Assembly (NCBI GenBank): GCA_018262575.1
Contig: JAGSYU010000014.1
Location: 1 to 36,975, forward strand
Direction: 5' to 3'
Origin: Pseudomonadota bacterium
GTDB lineage: Bacteria > Pseudomonadota > Alphaproteobacteria > Rhizobiales > Pleomorphomonadaceae
DNA: 36,975 bases
Below, in pieces: positions 1 through 7,257 of this stretch. Made by a program: the position numbers and the translations under genes. The notes under the pieces are model-generated. The model saw nothing but the letters and a program-made list of their open reading frames with translations. It was not told the origin of the DNA and made no database searches. Numbering within the stretch: the first letter of the stretch is position 1; each line of letters starts with the position of its first letter.

Positions 1-1176
1 ATGGCGCGCTGCGGTGGTCGCGAGATCAAATTCGAAAAAGCACAGGATCTGCTCGATCACGTCGGCCCTGAGCCGATCATCGGGCGTCAGAACCCGTCCT
101 CGCTCCGTGGCGAAGTGACCGCCGCCAATGCGCTCGCGCCAGTTGCCGGTGTCGGTGACGTTTTGCGCATAGCCGGCGCGCGTGCGGCCGATCGACGAGG
201 CGCCGAAGCCGATCAGCGTGTCGGCACGGTCGGTGGTGTAGCCCTGGAAGTTGCGTCGCAGCGTCCGCTTTGACAAAGCGTCGGCCATGGAGTCACCAGG
301 CCGGGCGAAGTGGTCAATGCCGATCGGAACGTAGCCGGCCGCGGCAATGGCGCCGTGGGCAGTGCGTTCGAGATCGAGGCGCTGTTCGCTGCCCGGCAGC
401 CTCGCGGCGTCGATGAGCTTCTGGTTGGCGCGGAACCAGGGGACGTGGGCGTAGCCGAACAGCGAGATGCGATCGGGCGCGAGTGCCATCGCCGTCTCGA
501 CCGTGCGGCGGATGGAGGAAACGCTCTGCTCCGGCAGGCCGTAGATCAGGTCGAAGCTCAGCGAGGCGATGCCGGCGTCCCTCAGCTGTTCAACGGCTGC
601 CGCCACCGTCTCGGCGGGCTGGATCCGGCCGATTGCCGCTTGTACCGCCGGGTCGAAGTCCTGCACGCCGAGACTGGCGCGGTTGACGCCGATGCCGGCG
701 AGGAAGCGCGCACGCCCGTCGCCGAGGTGGCGAGGATCGAGCTCAATGGCGTGCTCGGTGCTCGGACCGATGTCGAAGAAGCGGTGGAGGTCGCCGACGA
801 TCGCTTCGAAGGCGGCGGCAGACAGCAGGTTGGGTGTGCCGCCGCCCCAATGGATGTGCGACACCTCGCGGCGACCGATCCGTGCCGCCACCATGGCGAT
901 CTCCGACCGGAGGACCGCGACATAGGCCTCGATCGGCGCATAGCGCCGGCTCGCCTTGGTCGTGCAGCCGCAATAGTGGCAGATCGAATGGCAGAAGGGG
1001 ATGTGGAGGTAGAGCGAGACTGGCCCGTCCTCGCCCGCCACCTGGTCGAGGAAGCCGCCATAGGCGTTCGCGCCGACATCAGCGGAAAAATGTGGCGCCG
1101 TCGGATAGGAAGTGTAGCGCGGTACGGTGGCGCGAATGAGGGTCTCGAGGGAAACGGCTTCGTCGTTTTGGGTCAT
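1..1176 (-). CDS. hemN: Oxygen-independent coproporphyrinogen III oxidase HemN (3' end missing)
   Basis: Radical-SAM enzyme that decarboxylates coproporphyrinogen III to protoporphyrinogen IX without oxygen, in the cytoplasm, as part of heme synthesis. Read on the minus strand from ATG at 1176, the protein begins MTQNDEAVSLETLIRATVPR and then RYTSYPTAPHF, a HemN N-terminal hallmark. The SAM [4Fe-4S] motif follows as HSICHYCGC (CxxxCxxC type) near residue 63, and GGGTPNLL further on. The frame stays open for 392 codons to the window edge; the family is about 450 residues, so roughly 60 are missing. An AAGGA Shine-Dalgarno lies 7 nt before the ATG. It is divergent from ccoN, and an FNR/FixK-like box sits just upstream. 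Identification is confident; only the C terminus is unseen. Confidence 0.95.
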   Translation of the reverse strand, partial: MTQNDEAVSLETLIRATVPRYTSYPTAPHFSADVGANAYGGFLDQVAGEDGPVSLYLHIPFCHSICHYCGCTTKASRRYAPIEAYVAVLRSEIAMVAARIGRREVSHIHWGGGTPNLLSAAAFEAIVGDLHRFFDIGPSTEHAIELDPRHLGDGRARFLAGIGVNRASLGVQDFDPAVQAAIGRIQPAETVAAAVEQLRDAGIASLSFDLIYGLPEQSVSSIRRTVETAMALAPDRISLFGYAHVPWFRANQKLIDAARLPGSEQRLDLERTAHGAIAAAGYVPIGIDHFARPGDSMADALSKRTLRRNFQGYTTDRADTLIGFGASSIGRTRAGYAQNVTDTGNWRERIGGGHFATERGRVLTPDDRLRADVIEQILCFFEFDLATTAARH

Positions 1177-1210
1177 GCGCAATCCTTGGCGCTGACGGCC
1201 GGTCGAAACA

Positions 1211-1224
1211 TTGATCGGCGTCAA
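1211..1224 (-). promoter_or_regulatory. FNR/FixK-type box upstream of hemN
   Basis: TTGAT-CGGC-GTCAA matches the FNR/FixK/FnrN consensus TTGAT-N4-ATCAA at 9 of 10 defined positions. It lies 34 nt upstream of the hemN ATG, closer than a usual activating site. If it sat at -41.5, transcription would start at the start codon itself. It may activate a leaderless transcript, act as a repressor site, or be fortuitous. Confidence 0.7.
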
Positions 1225-1405
1225 ACACGGCGGCATCGGGCGAATCAGCCGGTGGTCGCCCGTCCGATGAGCCGGTATCTGCCTCCCGATCCGTCTCGCA
1301 TGCAACGGTAACGAACGCACTCCAGTCGCACATTAAAATTAGTCCATTTTGATATAGGCAAAACGTCTAGAACTGCGGTAAACCCCCTATATTCCCGGAC
1401 TGGCC

Positions 1406-1419
1406 TTGACCTTTGTCAA
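1406..1419 (+). promoter_or_regulatory. FNR/FixK-type box and class II promoter of ccoNOQP
   Basis: TTGAC-CTTT-GTCAA is a perfect inverted repeat matching the FNR/FixK consensus except for the symmetric T/A to C/G change. A -10-like hexamer TAGGTT lies at 1442-1447, 22 nt after the box. That is exactly the class II geometry (box centred at -41.5) and predicts a transcript start near 1454. The same hexamer at the same distance occurs at hemA. Low-oxygen activation of cbb3 oxidase by FixK/FnrN is well established in alphaproteobacteria. Confidence 0.85.
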
Positions 1420-1567
1420 GGCTGGTAGGCGGAGGCCCCACTAGGTTGTTTCCCGTGCTCTGGACGCGACGGTCCGGAGCGGTGGGTCTCCGGGGTGTCG
1501 GCAAACGGGCGGGGCGAGGCGCCCGTCGGCGACGGCGGCGATCTCCGACAGACACGGGGCGACGAAC

Positions 1568-3220
1568 ATGACGGCGTTGAGGGCCAAACCTCTGATGTCG
1601 CTCGAGGAAACCGCGTATGCGGTCTTCCTGGGGCTGCTCTTTTTCTATTGCGTTCTGGCCGCCGGCAAGGCGGTAGATCCGGTCTTTGCCTTTCATGCCA
1701 CGCTCGGCGCGATCGCGTCGGCGGCCGGCGTCTTCCTGATCGTCCGGTCGTTCATCGACCGCGATGGCCATGTCGAGCCCGACGAGATCAACGGCAAGCC
1801 GAACTACAACCTTGGCCCGATCAAGTTCGCTTCGATCGCCGCCATGTTCTGGGGGCTCGCCGGTTTCTCGGTGGGCATCTGGATCGCCCTCGAGCTGGCC
1901 TACCCAGCCCTTAACCTTGGTCTGCCCTGGACCACCTTCGGCCGTCTTCGGCCCCTGCACACCTCGGCGGTGATTTTCGCCTTCGGTGGCAACGTCCTGC
2001 TGGCGACGTCCTTCTATGTCGTGCAGCGTACCAGCCGGGCTCGCATGCCGGGTCTGGTCACGCCGTGGTTCGTCATCCTCGGCTACAACATGTTCATCGT
2101 CATCGCCGGCACCGGCTACGTGCTCGGCGTCGGGCAGAGCAAGGAATACGCCGAGCCCGAATGGTACGCCGACCTCTGGCTCACCATCGTCTGGGTGGCC
2201 TATCTTCTGGTCTTCCTGGCGACGCTATGGCGGCGCAAGGAGCCGCACATCTACGTGGCCAACTGGTTCTACCTGGCCTTCATCGTCACCATCGCCATGC
2301 TGCATATCGTCAACAATGCGGCGATACCTGTCAGCATCTTCGGCTCCAAGTCCTACATCGTCTGGGCGGGCGTGCAGGATGCCATGGTGCAGTGGTGGTA
2401 CGGCCACAACGCGGTGGGCTTCTTCCTCACCGCCGGCTTCCTGGCCATCATGTACTACTTCGTGCCGAAGCGGGCCAACCGGCCGGTCTATTCCTATCGG
2501 CTGTCGATCATCCACTTCTGGGCGCTGATCTTCCTCTATATCTGGGCTGGTCCCCACCACCTCCACTACACCGCGCTGCCCGAATGGGCGTCGACGCTGG
2601 GCATGGTGTTCTCGGTGATGCTGTGGATGCCGTCCTGGGGCGGCATGATCAACGGCCTGATGACACTCAGCGGCGCCTGGGACAAGCTCCGCACCGACCC
2701 GGTGCTGCGCCTTCTCGTGGTGTCGGTCGCCTTCTACGGCATGTCGACCTTCGAAGGGCCGCTGATGTCGATCAAGGCGGTCAATTCACTCAGCCACTAC
2801 ACCGACTGGACCATCGGTCATGTGCATTCGGGCGCACTTGGCTGGGTGGGCTACGTCTCCTTTGGCGCGCTCTACTGCTTGGTTCCCTGGATCTACGGCA
2901 AGCGGGACGTCTACTCGCTGAAGCTGGTCGACTGGCACTTCTGGATCTCGACGCTCGGCATCGTGCTCTACATCACCTCGATGTGGGTATCGGGCATCAT
3001 GCAGGGCCTGATGTGGCGCGCCTACACCGACCTCGGCTTCCTGCAGTACTCGTTCGTCGAGACGGTCGAGGCGATGCACCCCTACTACGCCATCCGTGCG
3101 TTGGGCGGCATTCTGTTCCTGACCGGCGCCGTGATCATGGCGGTCAACCTTTATCTCACCATCCGCCACGGCGAGGCTGAGAAGCCTGCTGCCGACGTGG
3201 CTCTGGCTCCGGCCGAGTAA
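1568..3220 (+). CDS. ccoN: cbb3-type cytochrome c oxidase subunit I, CcoN
   Basis: This is the catalytic subunit of the high-affinity cbb3 terminal oxidase, an inner-membrane heme-copper oxidase reducing oxygen to water with low-spin heme b, high-spin heme b3 and CuB. The 550-residue protein is rich in membrane helices and shows the expected ligands: H131 in RPLHTSAV, H280 in [11 protein letters not shown] (CuB site with the nearby helix VII Tyr), H330/H331 in AGPHHLHYT, and H418/H420 in [11 protein letters not shown]. The length is normal for the family. The start at 1568 is weakly supported (GGGGCGA upstream); a second Met at codon 10 is possible. It is the first gene of ccoNOQP, and ccoO begins 11 nt after its stop. 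An FNR/FixK-type box lies upstream. Confidence 0.97.
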   Translation: MTALRAKPLMSLEETAYAVFLGLLFFYCVLAAGKAVDPVFAFHATLGAIASAAGVFLIVRSFIDRDGHVEPDEINGKPNYNLGPIKFASIAAMFWGLAGFSVGIWIALELAYPALNLGLPWTTFGRLRPLHTSAVIFAFGGNVLLATSFYVVQRTSRARMPGLVTPWFVILGYNMFIVIAGTGYVLGVGQSKEYAEPEWYADLWLTIVWVAYLLVFLATLWRRKEPHIYVANWFYLAFIVTIAMLHIVNNAAIPVSIFGSKSYIVWAGVQDAMVQWWYGHNAVGFFLTAGFLAIMYYFVPKRANRPVYSYRLSIIHFWALIFLYIWAGPHHLHYTALPEWASTLGMVFSVMLWMPSWGGMINGLMTLSGAWDKLRTDPVLRLLVVSVAFYGMSTFEGPLMSIKAVNSLSHYTDWTIGHVHSGALGWVGYVSFGALYCLVPWIYGKRDVYSLKLVDWHFWISTLGIVLYITSMWVSGIMQGLMWRAYTDLGFLQYSFVETVEAMHPYYAIRALGGILFLTGAVIMAVNLYLTIRHGEAEKPAADVALAPAE

Positions 3221-3231
3221 GGAGACGACTG

Positions 3232-3963
3232 ATGAGTCTCATGCAAAAGCATGCGGTATTCGAGCGGAACTCAATCGTCCTCCTGATCGGCATCCTGATC
3301 GTGGTCGCCATTGGCGGCCTGGTCGAGATCGTGCCGCTGTTCTACTTGAAGAGCACGATCGAGACGGTGACGGGGATGCGTCCCTACTCGCCGCTGGAGC
3401 TCGCCGGGCGCAACATCTTCATCCGCGAGGGCTGCTATCTCTGCCATAGCCAGATGATCCGGCCGATGCGCGACGAGATCGAGCGCTACGGCCACTTCTC
3501 GCTGGCGGCCGAGAGCCAGTACGACCATCCCTTCCAGTGGGGATCGAAGCGGACCGGGCCGGACCTCGCCCGTGTCGGCGGCAAGTATTCCGACGACTGG
3601 CACGTCGCTCATCTCGTCGATCCGCGATCGGTGGTGCCGGCCTCGGTTATGCCGGCCTATCCCTTCTTGAAAGAGACACCGCTCAAGGCCGAACGCATCG
3701 GCGAAGACATGAAGACGCTGCGGCTCGAAGGCGTGCCCTATTCCGACGAAGCCATCGCCAATGCCTTCGCCGATCTCAAGGCACAGGTGACGCCGGACGG
3801 CAGCGCCGACGGCGTGATCGCCCGCTATCCCAAGGCGGTGGTGCGTGACTTCGACGGCAATCCGAACAAGCTCAGCGAGATGGATGCGCTCATCGCCTAT
3901 CTGCAGATGCTCGGCACGCTGGTCGATTTTTCGACCTACGACGACAAAGCCAACCTGCGTTGA
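3232..3963 (+). CDS. ccoO: cbb3-type cytochrome c oxidase subunit II, CcoO (mono-heme cytochrome c)
   Basis: This membrane-anchored c-type cytochrome of the cbb3 oxidase passes electrons from CcoP toward CcoN. The 243-residue protein has one N-terminal membrane anchor (about residues 13-38) and a periplasmic domain with a single heme c motif CYLCH at residues 68-72, in the family-typical context [15 protein letters not shown] candidate distal Met ligand is in [10 protein letters not shown]. Its length fits the family. AAGGAG overlapping the ccoN stop provides the ribosome site, suggesting coupled translation. It is followed 9 nt later by ccoQ. Confidence 0.97.
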   Translation: MSLMQKHAVFERNSIVLLIGILIVVAIGGLVEIVPLFYLKSTIETVTGMRPYSPLELAGRNIFIREGCYLCHSQMIRPMRDEIERYGHFSLAAESQYDHPFQWGSKRTGPDLARVGGKYSDDWHVAHLVDPRSVVPASVMPAYPFLKETPLKAERIGEDMKTLRLEGVPYSDEAIANAFADLKAQVTPDGSADGVIARYPKAVVRDFDGNPNKLSEMDALIAYLQMLGTLVDFSTYDDKANLR

Positions 3964-3972
3964 GGTGCTGAC

Positions 3973-4128
3973 ATGGACTTCAGTTACGAACAGGTTGCCG
4001 CTTTTGCCCAACAGAGCGGGCTTCTGTACTTCTTCCTGATCTTCTCGGCCATTTGCGTCTATGCGCTCTGGCCGAAGAACAAGACGAAGTTTGATCACGC
4101 CGCGCAGATCCCGCTTGAGGAGGATTGA
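3973..4128 (+). CDS. ccoQ: cbb3-type oxidase small subunit CcoQ
   Basis: A 51-residue protein, MDFSYEQVAAFAQQSG followed by one hydrophobic helix (about residues 17-33) and the short polar tail WPKNKTKFDHAAQIPLEED. The single helix followed by a WPKN(K)-type motif, and the position between ccoO and ccoP, are diagnostic of CcoQ/FixQ. CcoQ is not catalytic; in studied species it helps stabilise the assembled oxidase. Only 3 nt separate its stop from the ccoP ATG, and the end of ccoQ (GAGGA) supplies the ccoP ribosome site. Confidence 0.95.
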   Translation: MDFSYEQVAAFAQQSGLLYFFLIFSAICVYALWPKNKTKFDHAAQIPLEED

Positions 4129-4131
4129 GCC

Positions 4132-4998
4132 ATGGCTCACGAGGAAATCGACAAAGTCTCGGGCGTGGCGACCACCGGCCACGAGTGGGACGGGATCAAG
4201 GAGCTCAACAACCCTCTGCCGCGCTGGTGGCTGTGGGTGTTCTACGCCTGCATCCTCTTCGCGGTCGGCTATGTTTTCGTCTATCCCGCGGTGCCGCTCG
4301 CCTCGAGCTATACCAAGGGTCTGCTCGGTCACTCGCAACGCGCTTCGGCGCTCGCCGAGACAGCGGCTGGTCAGGCCGCGCGCGCCGAGGTCGGCAAGGG
4401 GCTCGCCAATGCCAGCCTCGACGACATCAAGACCGATCCGAAGATGCTGGAGTTTGCCATGGCCCAGGGCCGGGCGGCCTTTGGTGACAACTGCGCGCCT
4501 TGCCACGGCTCCGGCGCCACCGGTTCCAAGGGCTACCCCAACCTGCAGGACGACGATTGGCTGTGGGGTGGCACGCTGGCCGACATCGAGCACACCATCA
4601 CCGTCGGTATTCGCTCGACCAGCGAGGACACGCGGATGAACGACATGCCGCGCTTCGGCGCTGACGGCTTGCTCGACGTCAAGCAGGTTCGCAATGTCGC
4701 CGGCTACGTGCTGTCGCTGTCGGGCGGCTCCGTCCAGGGCGCCGATGTCGAGGCGGGCAAGCAGATCTTCGCCGAGAACTGCACCAGCTGCCACGGTGAA
4801 GACGCCAAGGGCCTGCAGGAACTGGGTGCGCCCAACCTGACCGACAAGGTCTGGCTCTACGGCGGTGATGAGGCCTCGGTGATCAATACGGTCACCTATG
4901 CCCATCGCGGCGTCATGCCGACCTGGGGTGGCAGGCTCGATCCAGTGACCATCAAGTCGCTGGCGATCTACGTCCACGACCTCGGCGGCGGTACCTGA
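4132..4998 (+). CDS. ccoP: cbb3-type cytochrome c oxidase subunit III, CcoP (di-heme cytochrome c)
   Basis: This membrane-bound di-heme cytochrome c is the electron entry point of cbb3 oxidase, receiving electrons from the bc1 complex through soluble cytochromes. The 288-residue protein has an N-terminal membrane anchor (about residues 32-56, RWWLWVFYACILF), then two cytochrome c domains with CAPCH at residues 121-125 and CTSCH at 217-221. The MPRFG and MPTWGG segments carry the probable Met ligands. Length and architecture are standard. It closes the oxidase operon; ccoG starts 198 nt downstream and may use its own promoter. Confidence 0.97.
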   Translation: MAHEEIDKVSGVATTGHEWDGIKELNNPLPRWWLWVFYACILFAVGYVFVYPAVPLASSYTKGLLGHSQRASALAETAAGQAARAEVGKGLANASLDDIKTDPKMLEFAMAQGRAAFGDNCAPCHGSGATGSKGYPNLQDDDWLWGGTLADIEHTITVGIRSTSEDTRMNDMPRFGADGLLDVKQVRNVAGYVLSLSGGSVQGADVEAGKQIFAENCTSCHGEDAKGLQELGAPNLTDKVWLYGGDEASVINTVTYAHRGVMPTWGGRLDPVTIKSLAIYVHDLGGGT

Positions 4999-5001
4999 CC
5001 C

Positions 5002-5027
5002 CTCCGCCTTTTGGCACGGCGGCGGAG
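5002..5027 (+). terminator. Weak hairpin after ccoP
   Basis: CTCCGCC (5002-5008) and GGCGGAG (5021-5027) form a 7-bp stem with a 12-nt loop just after the ccoP stop. It is not followed by a T-run, so it could be a processing or 3'-protective hairpin rather than an intrinsic terminator. The remaining 5028-5196 segment before ccoG shows a TGCTAAT direct repeat near 5112-5125 but no convincing FNR box. Confidence 0.35.
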
Positions 5028-5196
5028 TGCATTTCCGCCGCCGGTTGTCCGAAGGTCCCGGCTGGTGGATGGCGGCATCGCTCGATTCGCGGTTTGTTCT
5101 TCGGTCTTTTGATGCTAATGTGCTAATAATAGAGACGATTGCTTATATGGTCGGCCGCCCAGGCGGGGAAGGCGGTCCCCGGGAGACGAAGGCAAC

Positions 5197-6651
5197 ATGC
5201 GGGTCGACGAGAACGTCACGACCGGAGGCGATAGCTACTATGCCGCCGCCAAGAAGAATTACCCGGCGGCGGTCAGTGGTCGCCTCAGGACCATCAAGTG
5301 GTCCGTGCTGATCATCACGCTCGGCATTTACTATTTCCTGCCTTTCATCCGCTGGGATCGCGGCCCAGACGCTCCGGGCCAGGCCGTACTGATCGACATG
5401 GCCGGTCGCAAAGCCTATTTCTTCGGGGTCGAGATCTGGCCGCAGGAGGTCTACTATCTCACCGGCCTGCTGGTGCTCGCCTCTGTCGCTCTCTTCCTGA
5501 TGAACGCCGTGGCCGGTCGTGTCTGGTGCGGCTATCTCTGCCCGCAGACGGTGTGGACCGACCTCTATTTCGCCGTCGAGCGCTGGATCGAGGGGGATCG
5601 TCGCGACCGCATCGTGCGGGATCGCGCGCCGATGAGCGTCGGCAAGTTCGTTCGCAAGGCGACAAAGCACCTCATCTGGCTGCTGATCGCCGTCGGCACG
5701 GGCGGCGCCTGGGTGCTGTATTTCGGTGACGCGCCAACCATCATCAAGGACGCGTTCACCGGCAACGCCGCACCGATCGTCTACATCTGGGTCGGTATCC
5801 TCACCTTTACCACCTATTCGCTGGCCGGCTTCATGCGCGAGCAGGTTTGCGTCTACATGTGCCCCTGGCCGCGGATTCAGGCGGCGCTCACCGACGAGTG
5901 GGCGCTCAACGTCACCTACCGCTTCGACCGTGGCGAGCCTCGCATGTCGGTAAGAACCGGCGCTCGGGCGAAGGAGGCGGGCGCGTCGGTCGGCGATTGC
6001 ATCGACTGCAAGGCCTGTGTTCAGGTCTGCCCGACCGGTGTCGATATCCGTGAGGGCATGCAGCTCGGCTGCATCCAGTGCGGCCTGTGCATTGACGCTT
6101 GCGATACGGTGATGACGAAGGTCGGCCGCGAGCCGGGACTGATTGGTTACGACACCGATATGAACATCGCCCGCCGCCAGGAGGGCAAGCCGGCGATTTA
6201 CCGTATCGTCCGGCCGCGCACCGTGCTTTACGCGGCGCTGATCGTCATCATCGGCGGTATCATGGCCTATACGCTCGCCAACCGTGCCTTCCAGGGCGTC
6301 AGCGTGTTGCACGACCGCAATCCGCTCTATGTCACCCTGTCCGATGGCGGCGCCCGCAACGGCTACACCGTGCGCCTCATCAATAAACGCCCTCACGAGC
6401 GGCACTTTGCACTGACCGTGTCCGGCCTGCCGGAAGGCTTTGCCGTGGAAGCGCAGGGCGTGGCTGCGGCCGGCGGCAAGCCGGTGGTCACGGTGCCGCC
6501 CGACACGACGCGCGAGGTGCGTGTGCTGGTCATGGTGCCGGGCAGCGTCGCGCTGCCGGCGTCGACACCGATCGATTTCTACATCGTCGACACCGAAAAC
6601 GGCGAGAAGGCCTCAACGTCAGACTTCTTCAGGGCCAAGCCCCCAGGTTGA
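5197..6651 (+). CDS. ccoG: Cytochrome oxidase assembly cofactor, copper-reducing ferredoxin-like protein CcoG (FixG/RdxA)
   Basis: Membrane-bound [4Fe-4S] protein required for cbb3 oxidase maturation; work in Rhodobacter showed that CcoG reduces Cu(II) for oxidase assembly. The 484-residue protein has several membrane helices (about 34-52, 85-106, 157-176, 192-212 and 341-361). It has a cytoplasmic bacterioferredoxin segment with two clusters, C268/C271/C274/C278 and C292/C295/C298/C302, and other family cysteine motifs VWCGYLCPQ (111-115) and VCVYMCPWPR (218-222). The C-terminal 110 residues form the immunoglobulin-like FixG domain. Start ATG 5197 is preceded by GAAGG. It is first of ccoGHIS. 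Confidence 0.96.
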   Translation: MRVDENVTTGGDSYYAAAKKNYPAAVSGRLRTIKWSVLIITLGIYYFLPFIRWDRGPDAPGQAVLIDMAGRKAYFFGVEIWPQEVYYLTGLLVLASVALFLMNAVAGRVWCGYLCPQTVWTDLYFAVERWIEGDRRDRIVRDRAPMSVGKFVRKATKHLIWLLIAVGTGGAWVLYFGDAPTIIKDAFTGNAAPIVYIWVGILTFTTYSLAGFMREQVCVYMCPWPRIQAALTDEWALNVTYRFDRGEPRMSVRTGARAKEAGASVGDCIDCKACVQVCPTGVDIREGMQLGCIQCGLCIDACDTVMTKVGREPGLIGYDTDMNIARRQEGKPAIYRIVRPRTVLYAALIVIIGGIMAYTLANRAFQGVSVLHDRNPLYVTLSDGGARNGYTVRLINKRPHERHFALTVSGLPEGFAVEAQGVAAAGGKPVVTVPPDTTREVRVLVMVPGSVALPASTPIDFYIVDTENGEKASTSDFFRAKPPG

Positions 6652-6733
6652 GTCGCCGGAGCTGCGTCCGACAGGTTGCGAATGGCTCGCGAAAAGCGGA
6701 TGCTTGCATATGAACGAGATGGAGACCGACCGC

Positions 6734-7243
6734 ATGACCGCCACCACCGAGGAAGCCGCGCCCGGCCGCCGCCTGACCGGGCGGGGTGTCCTTGTCTGGC
6801 TTTTCGCGTTCTTCGGCATCACCTTCGCGGTGAACGGCGTCTTCATCTATTTCGCCGTGTCGACCTTTCCGGGCGTCGAGGTGGCGTCGAGCTACAAGGC
6901 CGGCCAGCAATTCGAGGGCGAGGTGACGGCCGGCAAGGCGCAGGCTGAGCGCGCCTGGACGGTGGATGCCGCTGTCAGGCCGGCCGGCGACGACGCTTCC
7001 GTGGAAATCCACTTCCGCGACAAGGCGGGGGCCGACCTTCACGGCCTCGACGTGCGCGTCCGCCTGACCCACACCGTCGATCCCAACCACGATCACTCGG
7101 CCGTCCTGCCGGAGGTGGCCAGCGGCACCTATCGCGCCGTTCTTTCCAACGTGAAGGCCGGCATGTGGAATCTCACCATCGAGGCCTACAGGGGCGGTGA
7201 GCGACTGTTCATGAGCCGCAACCAGCTCCGTCTCGTCCGCTGA
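6734..7243 (+). CDS. ccoH: cbb3 oxidase assembly protein CcoH (FixH family)
   Basis: Single-span membrane protein of the FixH family needed for stable assembly of cbb3 oxidase, in CcoGHIS context. From ATG 6734 the protein is 169 residues: a basic N terminus, one strong membrane helix (about residues 18-43, VLVWLFAFFGITFAVNGVFI), a VEVASSYKAG motif typical of FixH, and a periplasmic beta-rich domain ending in LTIEAYRGGERLFMSRNQL. The frame is open far upstream into ccoG, so the start was chosen on GGAGA 8 nt before 6734; ATG 6710 would add eight residues and has a poorer ribosome site. ccoI follows 14 nt downstream. Confidence 0.93.
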   Translation: MTATTEEAAPGRRLTGRGVLVWLFAFFGITFAVNGVFIYFAVSTFPGVEVASSYKAGQQFEGEVTAGKAQAERAWTVDAAVRPAGDDASVEIHFRDKAGADLHGLDVRVRLTHTVDPNHDHSAVLPEVASGTYRAVLSNVKAGMWNLTIEAYRGGERLFMSRNQLRLVR

Positions 7244-7257
7244 CGAAGGGAGGCATC

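Larger units (their letters stand above)
1177..1567. promoter_or_regulatory. Divergent hemN-ccoN intergenic region
   Basis: This is a 391-bp gene-free stretch between the divergent hemN and ccoN starts. It holds two FNR/FixK-type palindromes (1211-1224 and 1406-1419) and an AT-richer segment around 1330-1375. Short open frames here have no supporting ribosome site or recognisable protein, so I treat it as purely regulatory. Confidence 0.8.

Noticed and set aside
3271-4977. A 568-codon open frame on the minus strand across ccoO-ccoP
   Set aside because: It is antisense to unmistakable cytochrome genes. GC-rich codon bias keeps the opposite frame open; the translation has no recognisable domain and no ribosome site.
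5105-5125. Possible FNR box upstream of ccoG (TTGATGCTAATGTG)
   Set aside because: Only the left half-site matches; the right half ATGTG does not fit ATCAA.
5143-6405. A 420-codon minus-strand frame over ccoG
   Set aside because: Same cause: a shadow of the ccoG coding frame, rich in Arg, Asp and His, without motifs.
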